Made by a program: the position numbers and the translations under genes. A stretch of 64,000 bases of DNA, from assembly GCA_964035575.1 (NCBI GenBank), contig OZ037833.1:2294001-2358000 (forward strand), in the 5' to 3' direction. The notes beneath the pieces were generated by a model. It saw only the letters and a list, made by a program, of their open reading frames with translations, ran no database searches and was not told where the DNA came from. Source of the stretch: Rhynchopus sp. YZ270_cl-10. Taxonomy: Eukaryota > Euglenozoa > Diplonemea > Diplonemida > Diplonemidae. Positions 42,471 through 53,051 of this stretch are shown piece by piece (positions within the stretch are counted from its first letter, which is position 1; every line of letters starts with the position of its first letter).

Positions 42471-43565
42471 CACTTTTTTTTTTAATGCAAATCCTCTCAC
42501 CTCGGGGAAGTTCATGGGTGGGAAGGTTGATCTATGGGGTTCTACCTTGTTCCTCCTCTGTTCGTTAACAAACGAGTGGAAGTGTGGGAAGAAGGCTGAA
42601 TGAGACCCCACCATGAAGCATGAGATGAGGGGGTGACTGTGTTTCTTTGCAATGAAGCACCGTGGTATTTGGGCAGGGTTGTGCTTCTGATGTTGCGCCT
42701 AGCAGAGTGGGGCATCTGTTCACTTTGTTGAAGTATTGCGGTATGGGCTACACAGTGGAGGGGAGGAGACCTGCGAGAGGTTATCTTCTGGGAGTGAGGG
42801 GGGAGAGGGGGAATACCTGTCGGATGGAATAGGAAGATGCGGAAACGATGAGTGTCGTGGAGGGGAAGAAGCTGTTGATGACAATGCATCGGGAGTGGGG
42901 GAGGGGGGAGTCACTCAGGGGGTGGAGTGCTTTCCCTCATACTTGATCCGACAGGCAAGAAGAGGAGGGAGGGTGCAACGAAGGGGTGCTTATTGTTGAA
43001 AACATTGGTTTGGTGTGGTCGGAGCCAGATGGGAAAAGTGCGGGGAATTTGGGTTCCTATCGCATGTTCCATCACACCATTGCAACTTATTGTGTTGGTC
43101 TTCGTAGTCGAAAAAGATGTTATGGATGTTGCTCTGGGTGAGGGGGTGGGAAAGGTTACAAATCATGACTGCTGTGGCCGGATGGGGAGGGTGTCACCCC
43201 GATAGGTGGGATTGGTCGATGCTTTTGGGGGGAGGACATAGCTGATTAATATTTGTTTTTTTTAAAACAAATCTTACTTCCCTTACTGGGTGTGTTCCCA
43301 CTGGGGATGCTATTTATCCTTAGCATTGTTCAATCCTCTCGACAGCTGCACTCAGGGCAGATTGGCGGCACCCGCATACGCCTTGAGGTGTCTGCATCTG
43401 CACGGTATCATTCACTTTACCGTTTCGTTGCCTGAGGCGTGCTCAGAAGAGATGAGGGAGGGGTTCGTTGCAAGGTGGGAGGGTGTCTCGACGTGGGCTG
43501 CGAAAGGGAAGTGAGCTGGGTGGGGTGGGGGTGGGGGAAAGGGTGGTAGTGGGGCAAAGTGTCAT

Positions 43566-43670
43566 CCCAAAGCTCCGAGCTTTTGGTTCCCAAAGTCGGC
43601 TCTGTGTTTACACAGACTGATAATGGTCATTAGTAAGGCAAAGAATTTTCCCAAAGCTCCGAGTTTTTGG
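43566..43670 (+). promoter_or_regulatory. Duplicated 21-bp box upstream of the 5.8S gene
   Basis: CCCAAAGCTCCGAGCTTTTG at 43566-43586 recurs with one change at 43650-43670, 84 bp apart. The second copy ends about 35 bp before the 5.8S start. A promoter or processing role is inferred only from position. Confidence 0.4.
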
Positions 43671-43705
43671 CGTCCCTGTTAGTAGCGCTGTCTACTGCAG
43701 GCGAC

Positions 43706-43866
43706 AACAACTGCACTTATCGGTGGATGTCTTGGCTCTGGGATCGATGAAGACCGCAGCTAGACGCGATATTCAATGGGAATTGCAGAAGCATGAGACT
43801 CATCAGGTCGTCGAACGCATTTGCGGACCGGGTTCGCCCGTGCCCAGCAGCTGTTGAGTGAGTGGG
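43706..43866 (+). rRNA. 5.8S ribosomal RNA, isolated copy
   Basis: Strong match to the universal 5.8S core in correct order and spacing: CGGTGGATGTCTTGGCTC (43721), GATCGATGAAGACCGCAGCT (43743), GCGATA, GAATTGCAGAAGCATGAGAC (43780), TCGTCGAACGCATTTGCGG (43808), then a GC hairpin with TTCG loop (CCGGGTTCGCCCG) and CTGTTGAGTGAGT, like the usual CTGTTTGAGCGTCA 3' end. Exact ends are approximate. No 18S 3' end lies upstream and no 28S 5' end downstream, where the next coding exon begins at about 44115. So this copy is outside a normal rDNA unit. It could be an orphan or relocated functional gene, a dispersed copy, or a relic. The conserved pairing elements look intact. Confidence 0.9.
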
Positions 43867-44114
43867 GTAGTGAGGGATAAATAGATTGTGGTGTTCTATT
43901 GTGCGATTATTTGTCCCCCCCTTAAATCTTCAAACAACTCACCTCCAAATCACAGTAGGGAAAAAAAAGGGTCACTTCCACATCCCACATCAGTGTGTGT
44001 TTTTGAAGAATTGTTGGAATAGTGTAGTAGGCTGTTTCGCCTTTCACCACAACCCATAGCCCCTTCCCCCCTTCCCCTCCCCTTTGACTCCCAATTGCGC
44101 TCTGCAATTGATGG
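43867..44114. other. Spacer between 5.8S gene and PUF gene
   Basis: No feature is supported. It includes a C/T-rich leader-like stretch before the proposed PUF start. Confidence 0.4.
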
Positions 44115-47100
44115 ATGGGTGATTGCGACGGTGCAAATATAGTATCGCTAGGATCAAGGTATTCCTCCCACCACAAAACTGCACACGGCGAGATTCATAC
44201 TTGCAGATTTTTTTTTTCACCTCATTTTTTTCTTCCTTTTTTGAATAATTGATACTGTGTGGACACCTCGCTTTTTTTTAGTGTGAGCTCCACGCAACCG
44301 TTCCTCACCTATCTCTCCTTTCGTGGATACCGTTACTACGTCCTACTCCCGCCTCCACTCGTCAGGTAACGAACGGGGTACGGGGATCATTGGATGAATT
44401 TTTTTTGGGGGTCAAAAATTTGTGTATTATATTTGCTTCAACTTATCATTTCCTCCTTAAATGTTTGAGAGTCTATCAATGTGTTGGGAGGGAAACCAGG
44501 GGGGGTTTTGCATTGAACAAACGAAGGTTAGGAACATTCCCATTCATATACGAGCTGTCGTTGAAAGCTATGAAATGAGACATTGACGTCGTTTGCGTTC
44601 GTCTGCCGTTTCCGGTGATTTATTCAAGCAAAATATGCGGAATTCCTTCAGTTGGATTGGTCAGGACTAACGGGAACAAACCCTGCCTCGAATGTATCAT
44701 CCCAGGCTCTCAGGTGGAGGATGGCTACTTCCCTTTCCCGTTCGTCCTTCTGCAACCACCTTCAAGGAAGACAGGCCCTGTTCTGTACGTGAGATAGTCG
44801 TAATAAAGGCGTTGGTGATGATGCACCTGGTGTCCCCTACGGAGCAGAGTTCCCGTTCACGCCAGAAGCCGTATGGGTCGAGATGTGCTACTGCTTCCAT
44901 GCATTCCTTAAATCACCGAAGTGGTGAATATTACAAAAGAAAAAGACGAAGATGTTCTGTCCATCTGTGGAGACGTCTTGTTGCATTTCTCACCCCATCC
45001 TGTTGATTTTACCGTTTTCACTTCATTTTTTTCTGCTTTATGTGACGCCCAAGCAAGAGGCCTAGGTTCATCTATAAACTTTTCTTTTTTCTTTTGACCA
45101 TTTTCCCATTTTTGCAGAGAACGTGAAGTAGCTGTTGTAAAAGAAGTTGCCCCTGATATGCCCTGTTGCCTGCTTTCTGAGGATAATTTGCCCGGTATTG
45201 AGCACGAGCAGACATCGCACGCGATGGTCTCGTCGCCGTTTAACGACTTCGCAGATGATGGTCTCGCACAGGTCGGTGCTGAGTGTGGCTTCCTCCAGAT
45301 CCCCGCTGTCGATATCCGTCCCAATAGTGCCCCAGCTGTGATACCCAGTATGGCAAATACCCCACCTTCTTTTTTGCACGACAAACCGTCATCTTGGTTG
45401 TCTTCAACTGTTCTCTTCGCTTCATTAAATGTTCAATTGTGGAACTGAGGAGTATTCTCTGTTAGGTCCAAGGCCAAGGTTAGCCTGCCTATCTGCGCCC
45501 CACCCCTTAGACTCCTATTAGGCTGTCGATGCGACAGTGATGCACATCCTCGTGGTGCCTGTGGTGCATGATTTCTATTTTCTTTTTCAAAGAGATGTGA
45601 ATGTGTAGTGAAGTATGCTGTGTTCGCTTACTGTCTTCTCTTTCACAGAAGTGCCTTTGAAGTGCCATGCACCAGGCATCTTCCCCGATGCGCACAATAG
45701 GTCGGGGACAGATCTGTGCAACGACCTGCTGACTGCACTCGCACACAACGGGGAGAAGGTGGGAAGTGCGCTGCTCGCAACGCCTATCCAGGGCTCGCTT
45801 GACTTCAACTTCCCTGTGGGCGACACCACACAGCAGGATTCGATAGTGTCTATGGGACTCGAGTTGGAACTGAAGCGCGACGCCGAAGTCAGAGGCAGAA
45901 GTTTGTCTCCAAAACGATCGCAACCATTTGACACAACCTGCCACGTCCCGGTATGAGCTTTTTTTACAATCTCTTTATGGGAAAGGTGAAAACGAAACAC
46001 AGCAATAAGGTGCAAGAATTACCCTCACGAGGCATCACCGCACACTACACTCCTCACCCCCAGGTCGCAGCAGCACGCATCCAGCAGACACAACCACAAC
46101 CTGCACACGATGCCAACATCATCGTGAGCTCCACGAAGAGCGAAGACCTTGCAGTATGTTGTCTTTTTGTTGTTCTTTTTTCGCTTGATTGACCCACAAC
46201 CAGACGCCCTCAGCTCTTCCGATTCAATTCCTGGATTTTTTTAATGTAAACTGAACATTTGTTCCCTCTCGGATATTATCATTTTTTTAACCGACCAAAC
46301 ACCACAGAAACTCCGGGTCCAGCAACAGCAACTCGCCAACCAACTCCGCTCGCTGCAGGAACAGGAGTGGGCGATCCTTGAGCGGCGCAACTCAGAGTCA
46401 AGCCTCAACGGCACGTCCCCTGGGCACACCCAAAGCAATGCGATGTACACAGACCAGACCGAGGTCAGCTCGCGCATCCCCCACGTGCCCACATCGCACT
46501 CCTCCTCTGTAGGCGGGAGGCCCTCTTCTGAAGGGGAGACAACCCTCTACGACAGCTTCGAAACAAACAAGACGAGCCTCAAGGTATGAGTCAAAGAGTT
46601 GATAGCACAAAAAAAGACCTCAAAAGCAACACCTTCAGTCAGCACGCACCCATCTCTTTCACTACCAATACAAACCAACACACCCCTCACAGCAGCGCGG
46701 CACCGGCAGCGAAGCACACTCCACCCCTCCAAGCAGCAACACACCGCTCACACCACCGACAGCAACACCCGCAGCCGCAAAGCCACTCTCCCCAGGGGCC
46801 TCCTTGCTCAACCCGAACATGGTATAGTCTTTTGTCTCGTTTGTTGTAGACTCCATGGAAGAAAAACCTTCAGGAGCAAAGCAAAATAATCCCCTTGAGT
46901 CTCTTCGGTATTTCAGGAAAACCCTGTACTGGTGTTCTGTGTTATTTTTTCCACTTCCCTTTTTGACTGTTTTCCGTTACACCAGCCCATTCTTCACTGC
47001 GTCACCTTCCCATCAACACCCTCCACCGCATCACACACCCTTACAGCTGGACCTTAAGAGCGCCCCACCAGGACACCGCCTGGACCCTTTCCTCGGACAG

Positions 47101-48536
47101 ATCGGGATGGTGGCAAAGGATCAACATGGGTATGGCAAGACAGCATAGCACTTATACTACCTTTTGACACGGCTCTCTTTGTTCCTTTTTCGTCTATTAT
47201 GCAACCTTCAAACAGATGCCGTTTTTTGCAAAGGCTATGCGAAGAAGGCAACACCCGTGAGATTACTATCATCTTTGAAGAGGTTGTGAATTTGACTGGG
47301 GAGCTTATGGTGGACCCTTTTGGGAATTACTTGATGCAGAAGCTGTGTGAGCAGTGTTCTGAGACACAGAGGACGGTGCTGATTGGGCGGGTGGCTGCGG
47401 AGATACCACGGGTGAGTTGTGAGATGCACGGAACACGCGCTGTGCAGAAGGTGGTGGAGCAGCTGCGTACACCAGAGCAGATTCGCATTATGCGGACTGC
47501 ACTGTCGCAGCATACTGTGCCTATGGTGAAGGATTTGAATGCAAACCACGTTATCCAGAAGTGTTTGCAGAAGTTTGACACTGAGAGCAAGCAGTTCATA
47601 TACGACGCCGTCACCTCGCAGCTGCATGACGTTGCCATGCACCGCCACGGCTGCTGTGTCCTCCAACGCTGCATTGACTTTGGTTCGCCTGAACAGAAGA
47701 TGCAGCTTGTAGAGGAAGTGCTCCGCTGTACACCACACCTCCTGCAAGACCCCTTCGGAAACTACGTCGTACAGTACATCCTCGATATGGACAACGAATA
47801 CATCATTGCAAGCGTCACCCGCAGCTTCTGCGGCAACCTCCTCGAACTCGCCATGAACAAATTCTCCTCGAATGTCCTCGAGAAATGCCTCAAAAAGGGC
47901 CAGCCAGAATCACGTCTTCCGGTCCTCAGGGAGTTGTGCGACCCACGGATCATGCCGCAGCTGTTGCAAGACCAATTTGCAAACTATGTCGTCCAGACCA
48001 GTCTTACCATTTGCACTATCGACGAATTTAATATGATTGCCGCAGCGATTCGTCCGTTTCTGCACACCGTTAAGAACACACCGCATGGGAAGAAGATAGA
48101 AATGCGTTTGAACAAACGTGCTGGCGAGCCCACCTCTCCGCAGGCTACTGGATACACCTCACGCGAAGGCAAAGGTGCGTTGTCCGCATCAAACCTGAGC
48201 AGCAGCGGCAGCAGCCATGGCAGCAACGGCCGGGGACGTGCCAGGCAGAACTCTGGAAGCGACCTACGCGCACAAAAAGGCGGATCCTCAGGACAGCAGT
48301 GGGGAGGATGGCAGGGCGGTCAGGGTCCACCCCCTTCAGTACAAACCTCTGGCCAATGGGGCGGCACCCAGACAGGGAGTGGAGGAACTGGCATGCAGCC
48401 ACAATACCCAAACAACTCCCGCGGTGGACGTCACCCGCAGCGCAACGCATCTGCCCTTCGTGCAGACGCACCCTCATACAACCCAGGCAAAAAAGTTGAG
48501 GTCCACACCGGAGTTCCACCCACAGCGCATTGGTAA
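44115..48536 (+). CDS. Pumilio/PUF RNA-binding protein (8 exons, first tentative)
   Basis: Secure coding exons: 45118-45347, 45649-45950, 46064-46153, 46308-46583, 46693-46821, 47047-47129, 47216-48536. A short first exon 44115-44158 (MGDCDGANIVSLGS) with a GTAT donor joins in frame, giving 824 aa; otherwise translation could start at 45158. The N-terminal half is Gln/Ser/Pro-rich and disordered. The PUF domain has eight repeats with base-reading triplets CRFLQ, NYLMQ, TRAVQ, NHVIQ, CCVLQ, NYVVQ, SNVLE, NYVVQ. These match the Pumilio layout apart from repeat 3, so the expected target is UGUAUNUA-like in mRNA 3' UTRs. The tail is Gly/Gln/Arg rich (GQQWGGWQGGQG). PUF proteins repress translation or destabilise mRNA. 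A minimal frame ATGGATGGGTGA overlaps the tentative start. A family-4 element lies just before the 45117 acceptor. Confidence 0.88.
45048..45085 (+). repeat. Dispersed element family 4, copy in PUF first intron
   Basis: CCAAGCAAGAGGCCTAGGTT then CATCTATAAACTTTTC. Sense direction, with a T-rich tract running to the acceptor at 45117. Confidence 0.55.
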
Positions 48537-49892
48537 CCCTTTTAGGAAGAGAACGAAAAAGAATATTTAGAAACAGAGGCTGTTCTATAGCCAATTCTTG
48601 AATATTTGCCTTTCACAAGGTTAATATTGGGAGGATTGGGAGGGGGAGGAACATAATGCAAATGGAAATTCACCTTTTTCATTAGCGGAAGGGAGTTATT
48701 TTATATTTTATTTTTGGAAAAATAAATGGAGTGTTTGGAAGGATTTCATCTATTTCTTACAAAGCAGATCTTCACAAAGTAAGAACGGTGGAACTTTCCT
48801 ACAGAGTGACCATATCCCAACAATCTTATAAAAAATGAAGAAAAAAAAGAAAAGAAAGCAGAAAAAAAAGAAGAAAAAAAAACATTAATGTCAACACAGA
48901 AAGTCAATACCTTGATTTCCATCATAGTATATTCCTTTCTTGTTTCCCCCTCTCTTTCTCCATGAATTTGTGGCTTTTTCTAGCATGTCATAAAAATGAT
49001 AAAAAAACGTATGGCCCGAGTGTCATAGCTGTGCTCTACGTTACAGTGAAAATATACGATCCTGACTCGACTTCGGTGCAGTTTCTCACTTAGGGCAGGG
49101 GAGTCGGGTGGTATTTTTTTTTTTAGTGGTTCGAAAAACCGCATAATCACGGTTTGCAGTTTGAGGCCACTAAAAATGAAAAATGATGACCCACCCGACC
49201 CCTCCTGCTTTCGCAGACTTTATTATGTCAGTGTGCCGGTATGGGATAACAATCCCCAAACCACAAACACACGGTAAGGGGTATCTTCAAAACAACCCTA
49301 TGTGTAATAGCGTGTATCTTACGTACGCGCTGTGTTCAATTTTATTCTCTCCCCACCACAAATTCCCCGAAAAAAAGAATTCGCAGGCGCGCGAATTGCT
49401 TCGATGAGCTTTTTTTTTTTGTTACACAAAAAATAACTGATTTTCTCCTCGTTTTTGGTGATCAAGCAATGGCTTTGATTCATCAACTTTTTGCTATTTT
49501 TTTTTTTATGCTGTGCCAAACAATCTGTGCAGATGTGAATAACCATTTTGGTTGACAAAATAGAGAGGCTTAGGTTTGTCTTACCAAACTTTATTGACAC
49601 TGTATCTGCACCCTCCCGTTCTCCCTCCTTCTCTCTTCCCACCAGATTCTCTTGTTTACACACGAGGTGTTCTGTTCGGCAGTGCACAATCATTAACTCA
49701 CCCCTTCACTCCCCCATTTTTTTTTTTTTTGTTTTTGATGAATTTGTGTTTTTGTTTTTGTTTTTGTTTGTGACGTGAATGTGTCTCAAAAAAGGTAAGG
49801 TTACAACTGATGGAATATCCTGATGTCCTCGGTCGTCCCTTTCTTCAAGATGATGGCAATGTGAGGCTCAAACTCATCTTATCAGCCTCTGT

Positions 49893-49930
49893 TTAATGTG
49901 TGCACGAGATGATCCATTCATATTTCATTG
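49893..49930 (+). repeat. Dispersed element family 5, copy
   Basis: AATGTGTGCACGAGATGATC then CATTCATATTTCATTGGC. Compare 62436-62466. Family 5 may be a variant of family 4. Confidence 0.45.
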
Positions 49931-50713
49931 GCACATTTCATTGCATTTTCAACTCTTTTCTTTACAGCCAATAGCGCTAATTCCCAAAACAAAATCAATT
50001 AAAAAAATCAAATCAAAAAAAAAAAAACTAATAAAGAGGACACACCATCCTCATGTAAAAACACCCTATTTTTTTTTTCTTCTGTTTGTGGTGTGTGGTC
50101 CTGAGGACCCACTCATCTCGTTTCTCTCAAGGCGACTAAGCACGATCGTAGTACTACGACATGTATCGTACTATTACGACACATGTCGTAGTACTTGCTT
50201 ATGGTCATCTTAACAACTTTTTCTCTCTGTTTTTTTGTCCTCTGAAAGGCAACGCCACTGAAAACTGTACAAAAAAAAAAAAAATAAAAAGACATTCCGG
50301 TCGATACATTTCTACGTTGTGCCTTCACCGGAATTCTCAAAAAAAAAAAAAACCCCTTCTTTTTATTACAAAACATTTTAAAAAACTCCGATTTGAAAAA
50401 TTCAAAGAAAATAAAAAAGAATACGTGGAGAAGAGGGGTTAGCAATCTACACCTATTCCCTTTCACCCTCCTCAAACTTTTTTTCTTTTTCAGTGCCCTG
50501 CGTCCGGTATGAATGAGACGTTTTGCACTTTTCAACTTCTCTTTTTTTAAAAGGTGGCTAAGCACAAGCGGCTTGATCATCTTTCCCTTTTCTTTTCTCT
50601 CTCTTCTCTTTTAAAGGAAAACAAAGAAAAAAAAAATACCCCAGAAAAAAAAACCAAAAACAACGTTCTTTTCCCTCTACTCTATTATACAAACCACACA
50701 AATAGACATAAAA

Positions 50714-50800
50714 CTGCATTGTGTCCACCCCGATACACCCTCCTATCGTGCACCAAGGTACACTGTTCACAAGGGGGCTGTTTTATTTCAATTCTATTCT
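50714..50800 (+). repeat. Dispersed element family 3, copy just upstream of SET gene
   Basis: ACTGCATTGTGTCCACCCCG, CACCAAGGTACACTGTTCAC, AAGGGGGCTGTTTTATTTCA in order. It ends 22 bp before the CTACAG acceptor-like site. Same strand as the gene. Confidence 0.7.
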
Positions 50801-50835
50801 CTATCAACATTTTTTCCCTACAGAAACACACTACT

Positions 50836-52638
50836 ATGGATATTTCTGCTTTGAAGAAGTTGAGAGTTAAAAGAGCGGATCGTGTTGAGGAGCTTAAAAG
50901 GTTGGAGGTTGAGGCGGGTGGGAAGTTGAAGGAGCAGCTTGACAGTTTGGCTCAGAAGCGCGAAGCGTTGCAGGCAACGCTAAGCGCTTTAGCTGAGACA
51001 CCACAGGCGCAGACTCTGCATTCGGATCCACAAGCCGCAGCAGCCGACCCCCAACCCCATATAGAAACCAACTACGACGACATCGATGAGGAGGAGGAGG
51101 TCGTAAAGGCAGACAACGCTGACATTCTGCCCACAGCCGTGCCCCTTTTGGTTAAGCATACAGAGGATAAAGGAAGGACCTTGGTCGCAACACGCAATGT
51201 CTCAGCAGGAGAGGTGTTGATGGTCGATACAAGCGTGTTAGATATACCAAGTAGTGTCGATTCGTGTCTCATTTCGTCTGCGTTTTCGCACGCATTGCAG
51301 CGGTTCAGAGCTGCAGCGAAAGCGGGCAAAGCTGTTTTACCTCATGAAATCAAGACAAAGGAGTTGGAGTCTGGTGTCGTTGTATTGACCCGCATCCAAA
51401 AGGAAGGGAAGGATGCAGAGCAGGGGTTCGACCTGGCGGCTGTTAATGTAACAGGAGTGCAGTTCCGTGACGGTGTGCTTCCGGTTTTGGTGCAGTATTT
51501 GGAGTCTGCGCAGCGTGAGGGGTCGGCGTGCGAGGCCGTCTTTGACCTATGCTGTCCCATTAAGGATGCAGATGTGGACACCACTGCAAAGTATCTAGCC
51601 CTCTCGCAGGCCTTCCTCCAGGCATTGGGCAGCCTCCCGCAGTACCAGAGCAAGCTGACTGTGGACAAGGCGGTGAGGTTGCTGTTGATTGTACAGTGCA
51701 ACAGCGTGGCGGTGCGGCGGGCTGGGTGCACCTCGCTTGCAGTGTTCCCACAGCTGGCGCTGATTGAGCACAGTTGCACACCAAACGCAACGGCAGTGGT
51801 GCTGCACAAGACAGGCGACAACAGTGAAAGCCTTGTCCGCGTTGTTGCCAACCGTAACATCTCTGCAGGCGAAGCTATCAGCATCAACTACGGCACATCA
51901 TACAACCCTAGAGACGCGCGCCAAACCTCCCTAAAAAAATCACACTTCTTCACATGCGCCTGCCCTCGCTGCAACGGACAGGACTTCTCCCGCAGCTTCA
52001 CAAAAACCCTTGACTCCAGATACACCCCAAGCACAACCCTCGACGACGCCATCAACACCCTCCACACCAGCATCTCCGACGCCTTCGAAGCAAAACTCGA
52101 GCCGCCTTCTGTCGTATCACCTTTCGGGGACGGCGCTGTGTGGGGCGGTGCAAGGGAGCTGTCCACTGAGAGTGCCGCAGACAACATGGACATAGCAAGG
52201 TACGTTCAGGCAGAGGCGACGGCAGTACGGCGGTGGGATGCGTTGCAGGGCGACTGTGTGAAGGGGGAGTGGGCAGGGGTGCAGGATTGGTTTGCATCGG
52301 AGCCTGTGTTGCATCCGTCGCACCATGTCATGATGTCGGTGGCGGTGCAGTGTCTGCCTGTCGCCTACCGGCAGGGCAAGGATGAGGTCGTGTTGTGGCT
52401 GCTGCACGTTCTCACGCTGAACAACTTCTTCGTAGAGGCAGAAGGCAGCATCCCACGCGCCATCGCCTCCACCCTTGCAGAGTTCTGCGACGTTGCCTGT
52501 CGTGTCTGTGCACGCATAAACAGGGCAACATGTGCGACACGCTTCGCAACCCTTGGTGAACACATCCTCAAAACCGCAAACCACACCGACAGCATCCGAC
52601 ACAGAATGCTCAAAAGCACTATAGCCGAGTTGGATTGA
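50836..52638 (+). CDS. SMYD-like SET-domain protein lacking a MYND finger
   Basis: 600 aa in one exon. An N-terminal coiled coil (LKKLRVKRADRVEELKRLEV, about residues 4-55) precedes an acidic linker. The SET domain starts near KGRTLVATRNVSAGEVLMVD (about 115). It continues after a long insert with FPQLALIEHSCTPNATAVV (about 315; the NHSCxPN motif with Glu for the first Asn) and ISAGEAISINYG (about 345). It closes with post-SET cysteines FTCACPRC (about 375). A helical C-terminal region follows, as in SMYD proteins. I see no CxxC-rich MYND finger in the insert. Family members methylate lysines in histones or other proteins; the substrate here is unknown. I start at 50836 and not at the upstream frame, because a CTACAG site and a dispersed element lie between. 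Confidence 0.85.
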   Translation: MDISALKKLRVKRADRVEELKRLEVEAGGKLKEQLDSLAQKREALQATLSALAETPQAQTLHSDPQAAAADPQPHIETNYDDIDEEEEVVKADNADILPTAVPLLVKHTEDKGRTLVATRNVSAGEVLMVDTSVLDIPSSVDSCLISSAFSHALQRFRAAAKAGKAVLPHEIKTKELESGVVVLTRIQKEGKDAEQGFDLAAVNVTGVQFRDGVLPVLVQYLESAQREGSACEAVFDLCCPIKDADVDTTAKYLALSQAFLQALGSLPQYQSKLTVDKAVRLLLIVQCNSVAVRRAGCTSLAVFPQLALIEHSCTPNATAVVLHKTGDNSESLVRVVANRNISAGEAISINYGTSYNPRDARQTSLKKSHFFTCACPRCNGQDFSRSFTKTLDSRYTPSTTLDDAINTLHTSISDAFEAKLEPPSVVSPFGDGAVWGGARELSTESAADNMDIARYVQAEATAVRRWDALQGDCVKGEWAGVQDWFASEPVLHPSHHVMMSVAVQCLPVAYRQGKDEVVLWLLHVLTLNNFFVEAEGSIPRAIASTLAEFCDVACRVCARINRATCATRFATLGEHILKTANHTDSIRHRMLKSTIAELD

Positions 52639-53051
52639 AAAAAAAACAGAAGAGAAAGAGAAAATGTATCCTTTTTTTGGGAGTGTTGCGGGATTACCGA
52701 TTTTTGGTAAGTATAGTATTGCACTACGTCTGGCATTTGAAAAATATATTTCTGCCCACGGCAAAAGAGAGCGTGTTTTTGTAACACGATATTTTAGAGA
52801 CATTATATTCTAGAAAATCTACCTTCAAAAAACACTCCACCCTCCCACTTTCTCTCCATTACGAACCCCACCCACCCACTCCCTCACTCCCCCACCACCC
52901 ACGCCACTCTCTTTAACAGAACCAACCCCTTCCCTTCTCTCTATACCTCTTGATCCCGTTCATAATGGTTCGAACACCGGAACGTTGTTTTTCACACGCA
53001 AAGTAGGGTTCTTTCTTTTTTCGTTTATTTATTTAAGCTCTCGCATCCACA
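52639..53051. other. Intergenic between SET and kinase genes
   Basis: No gene. A C-rich stretch (about 52838-52905) is followed by a T-rich tract ending TTTAAG, 14 nt before the kinase ATG. GGTTCGAACACC at 52968 recalls a tRNA T-arm but has no partner arms. Confidence 0.45.

Larger units (their letters stand above)
39759..43565. other. Gene-poor region with degenerate repeats and strong G/T skew
   Basis: No coding gene is supported. From about 40900 to 43500 the plus strand is G/T rich (GGGTGGGTTG, GGTGGTGGTG words) and all frames are low complexity. Two stretches are diverged copies of each other: 41028-41118 and 41895-41985 (GTGTGTGAACCTATGGG...GGCG...GCAATGTACCCC...TTTCCGCC). Family-3 (40480) and family-1 (42396) elements occur, both plus strand. 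It may be a decayed element. Confidence 0.5.
48537..50835. other. Intergenic and leader region before the SET gene
   Basis: No gene is supported in 2.3 kb. It is A/T rich with many homopolymer runs. It contains a small GTACTACGACATG-type inverted cluster (about 50150-50195), dispersed elements (49893, 50714) and weak family-4 words near 49551, 50126 and 50554. It ends with a pyrimidine tract and CTACAG, 12 nt before the SET-gene ATG. Confidence 0.5.

Noticed and set aside
44615-45006. Overlapping plus-strand frames in the PUF first intron
   Set aside because: No domain, two competing frames, and neither connects to the PUF reading frame through a GTAT donor.
43000-45100. Rest of an rDNA unit around the 5.8S gene
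   Set aside because: I looked for the conserved 18S 3' end and 28S 5' start on both sides and saw neither.
50554-50835. N-terminal 94-residue extension of the SET protein
   Set aside because: It translates A/T runs and a dispersed element, and a CTACAG acceptor-like site lies just before the ATG at 50836.
52964-52990. GGTTCGAACACC resembling a tRNA T-arm
   Set aside because: No acceptor, D or anticodon stem can be formed around it.
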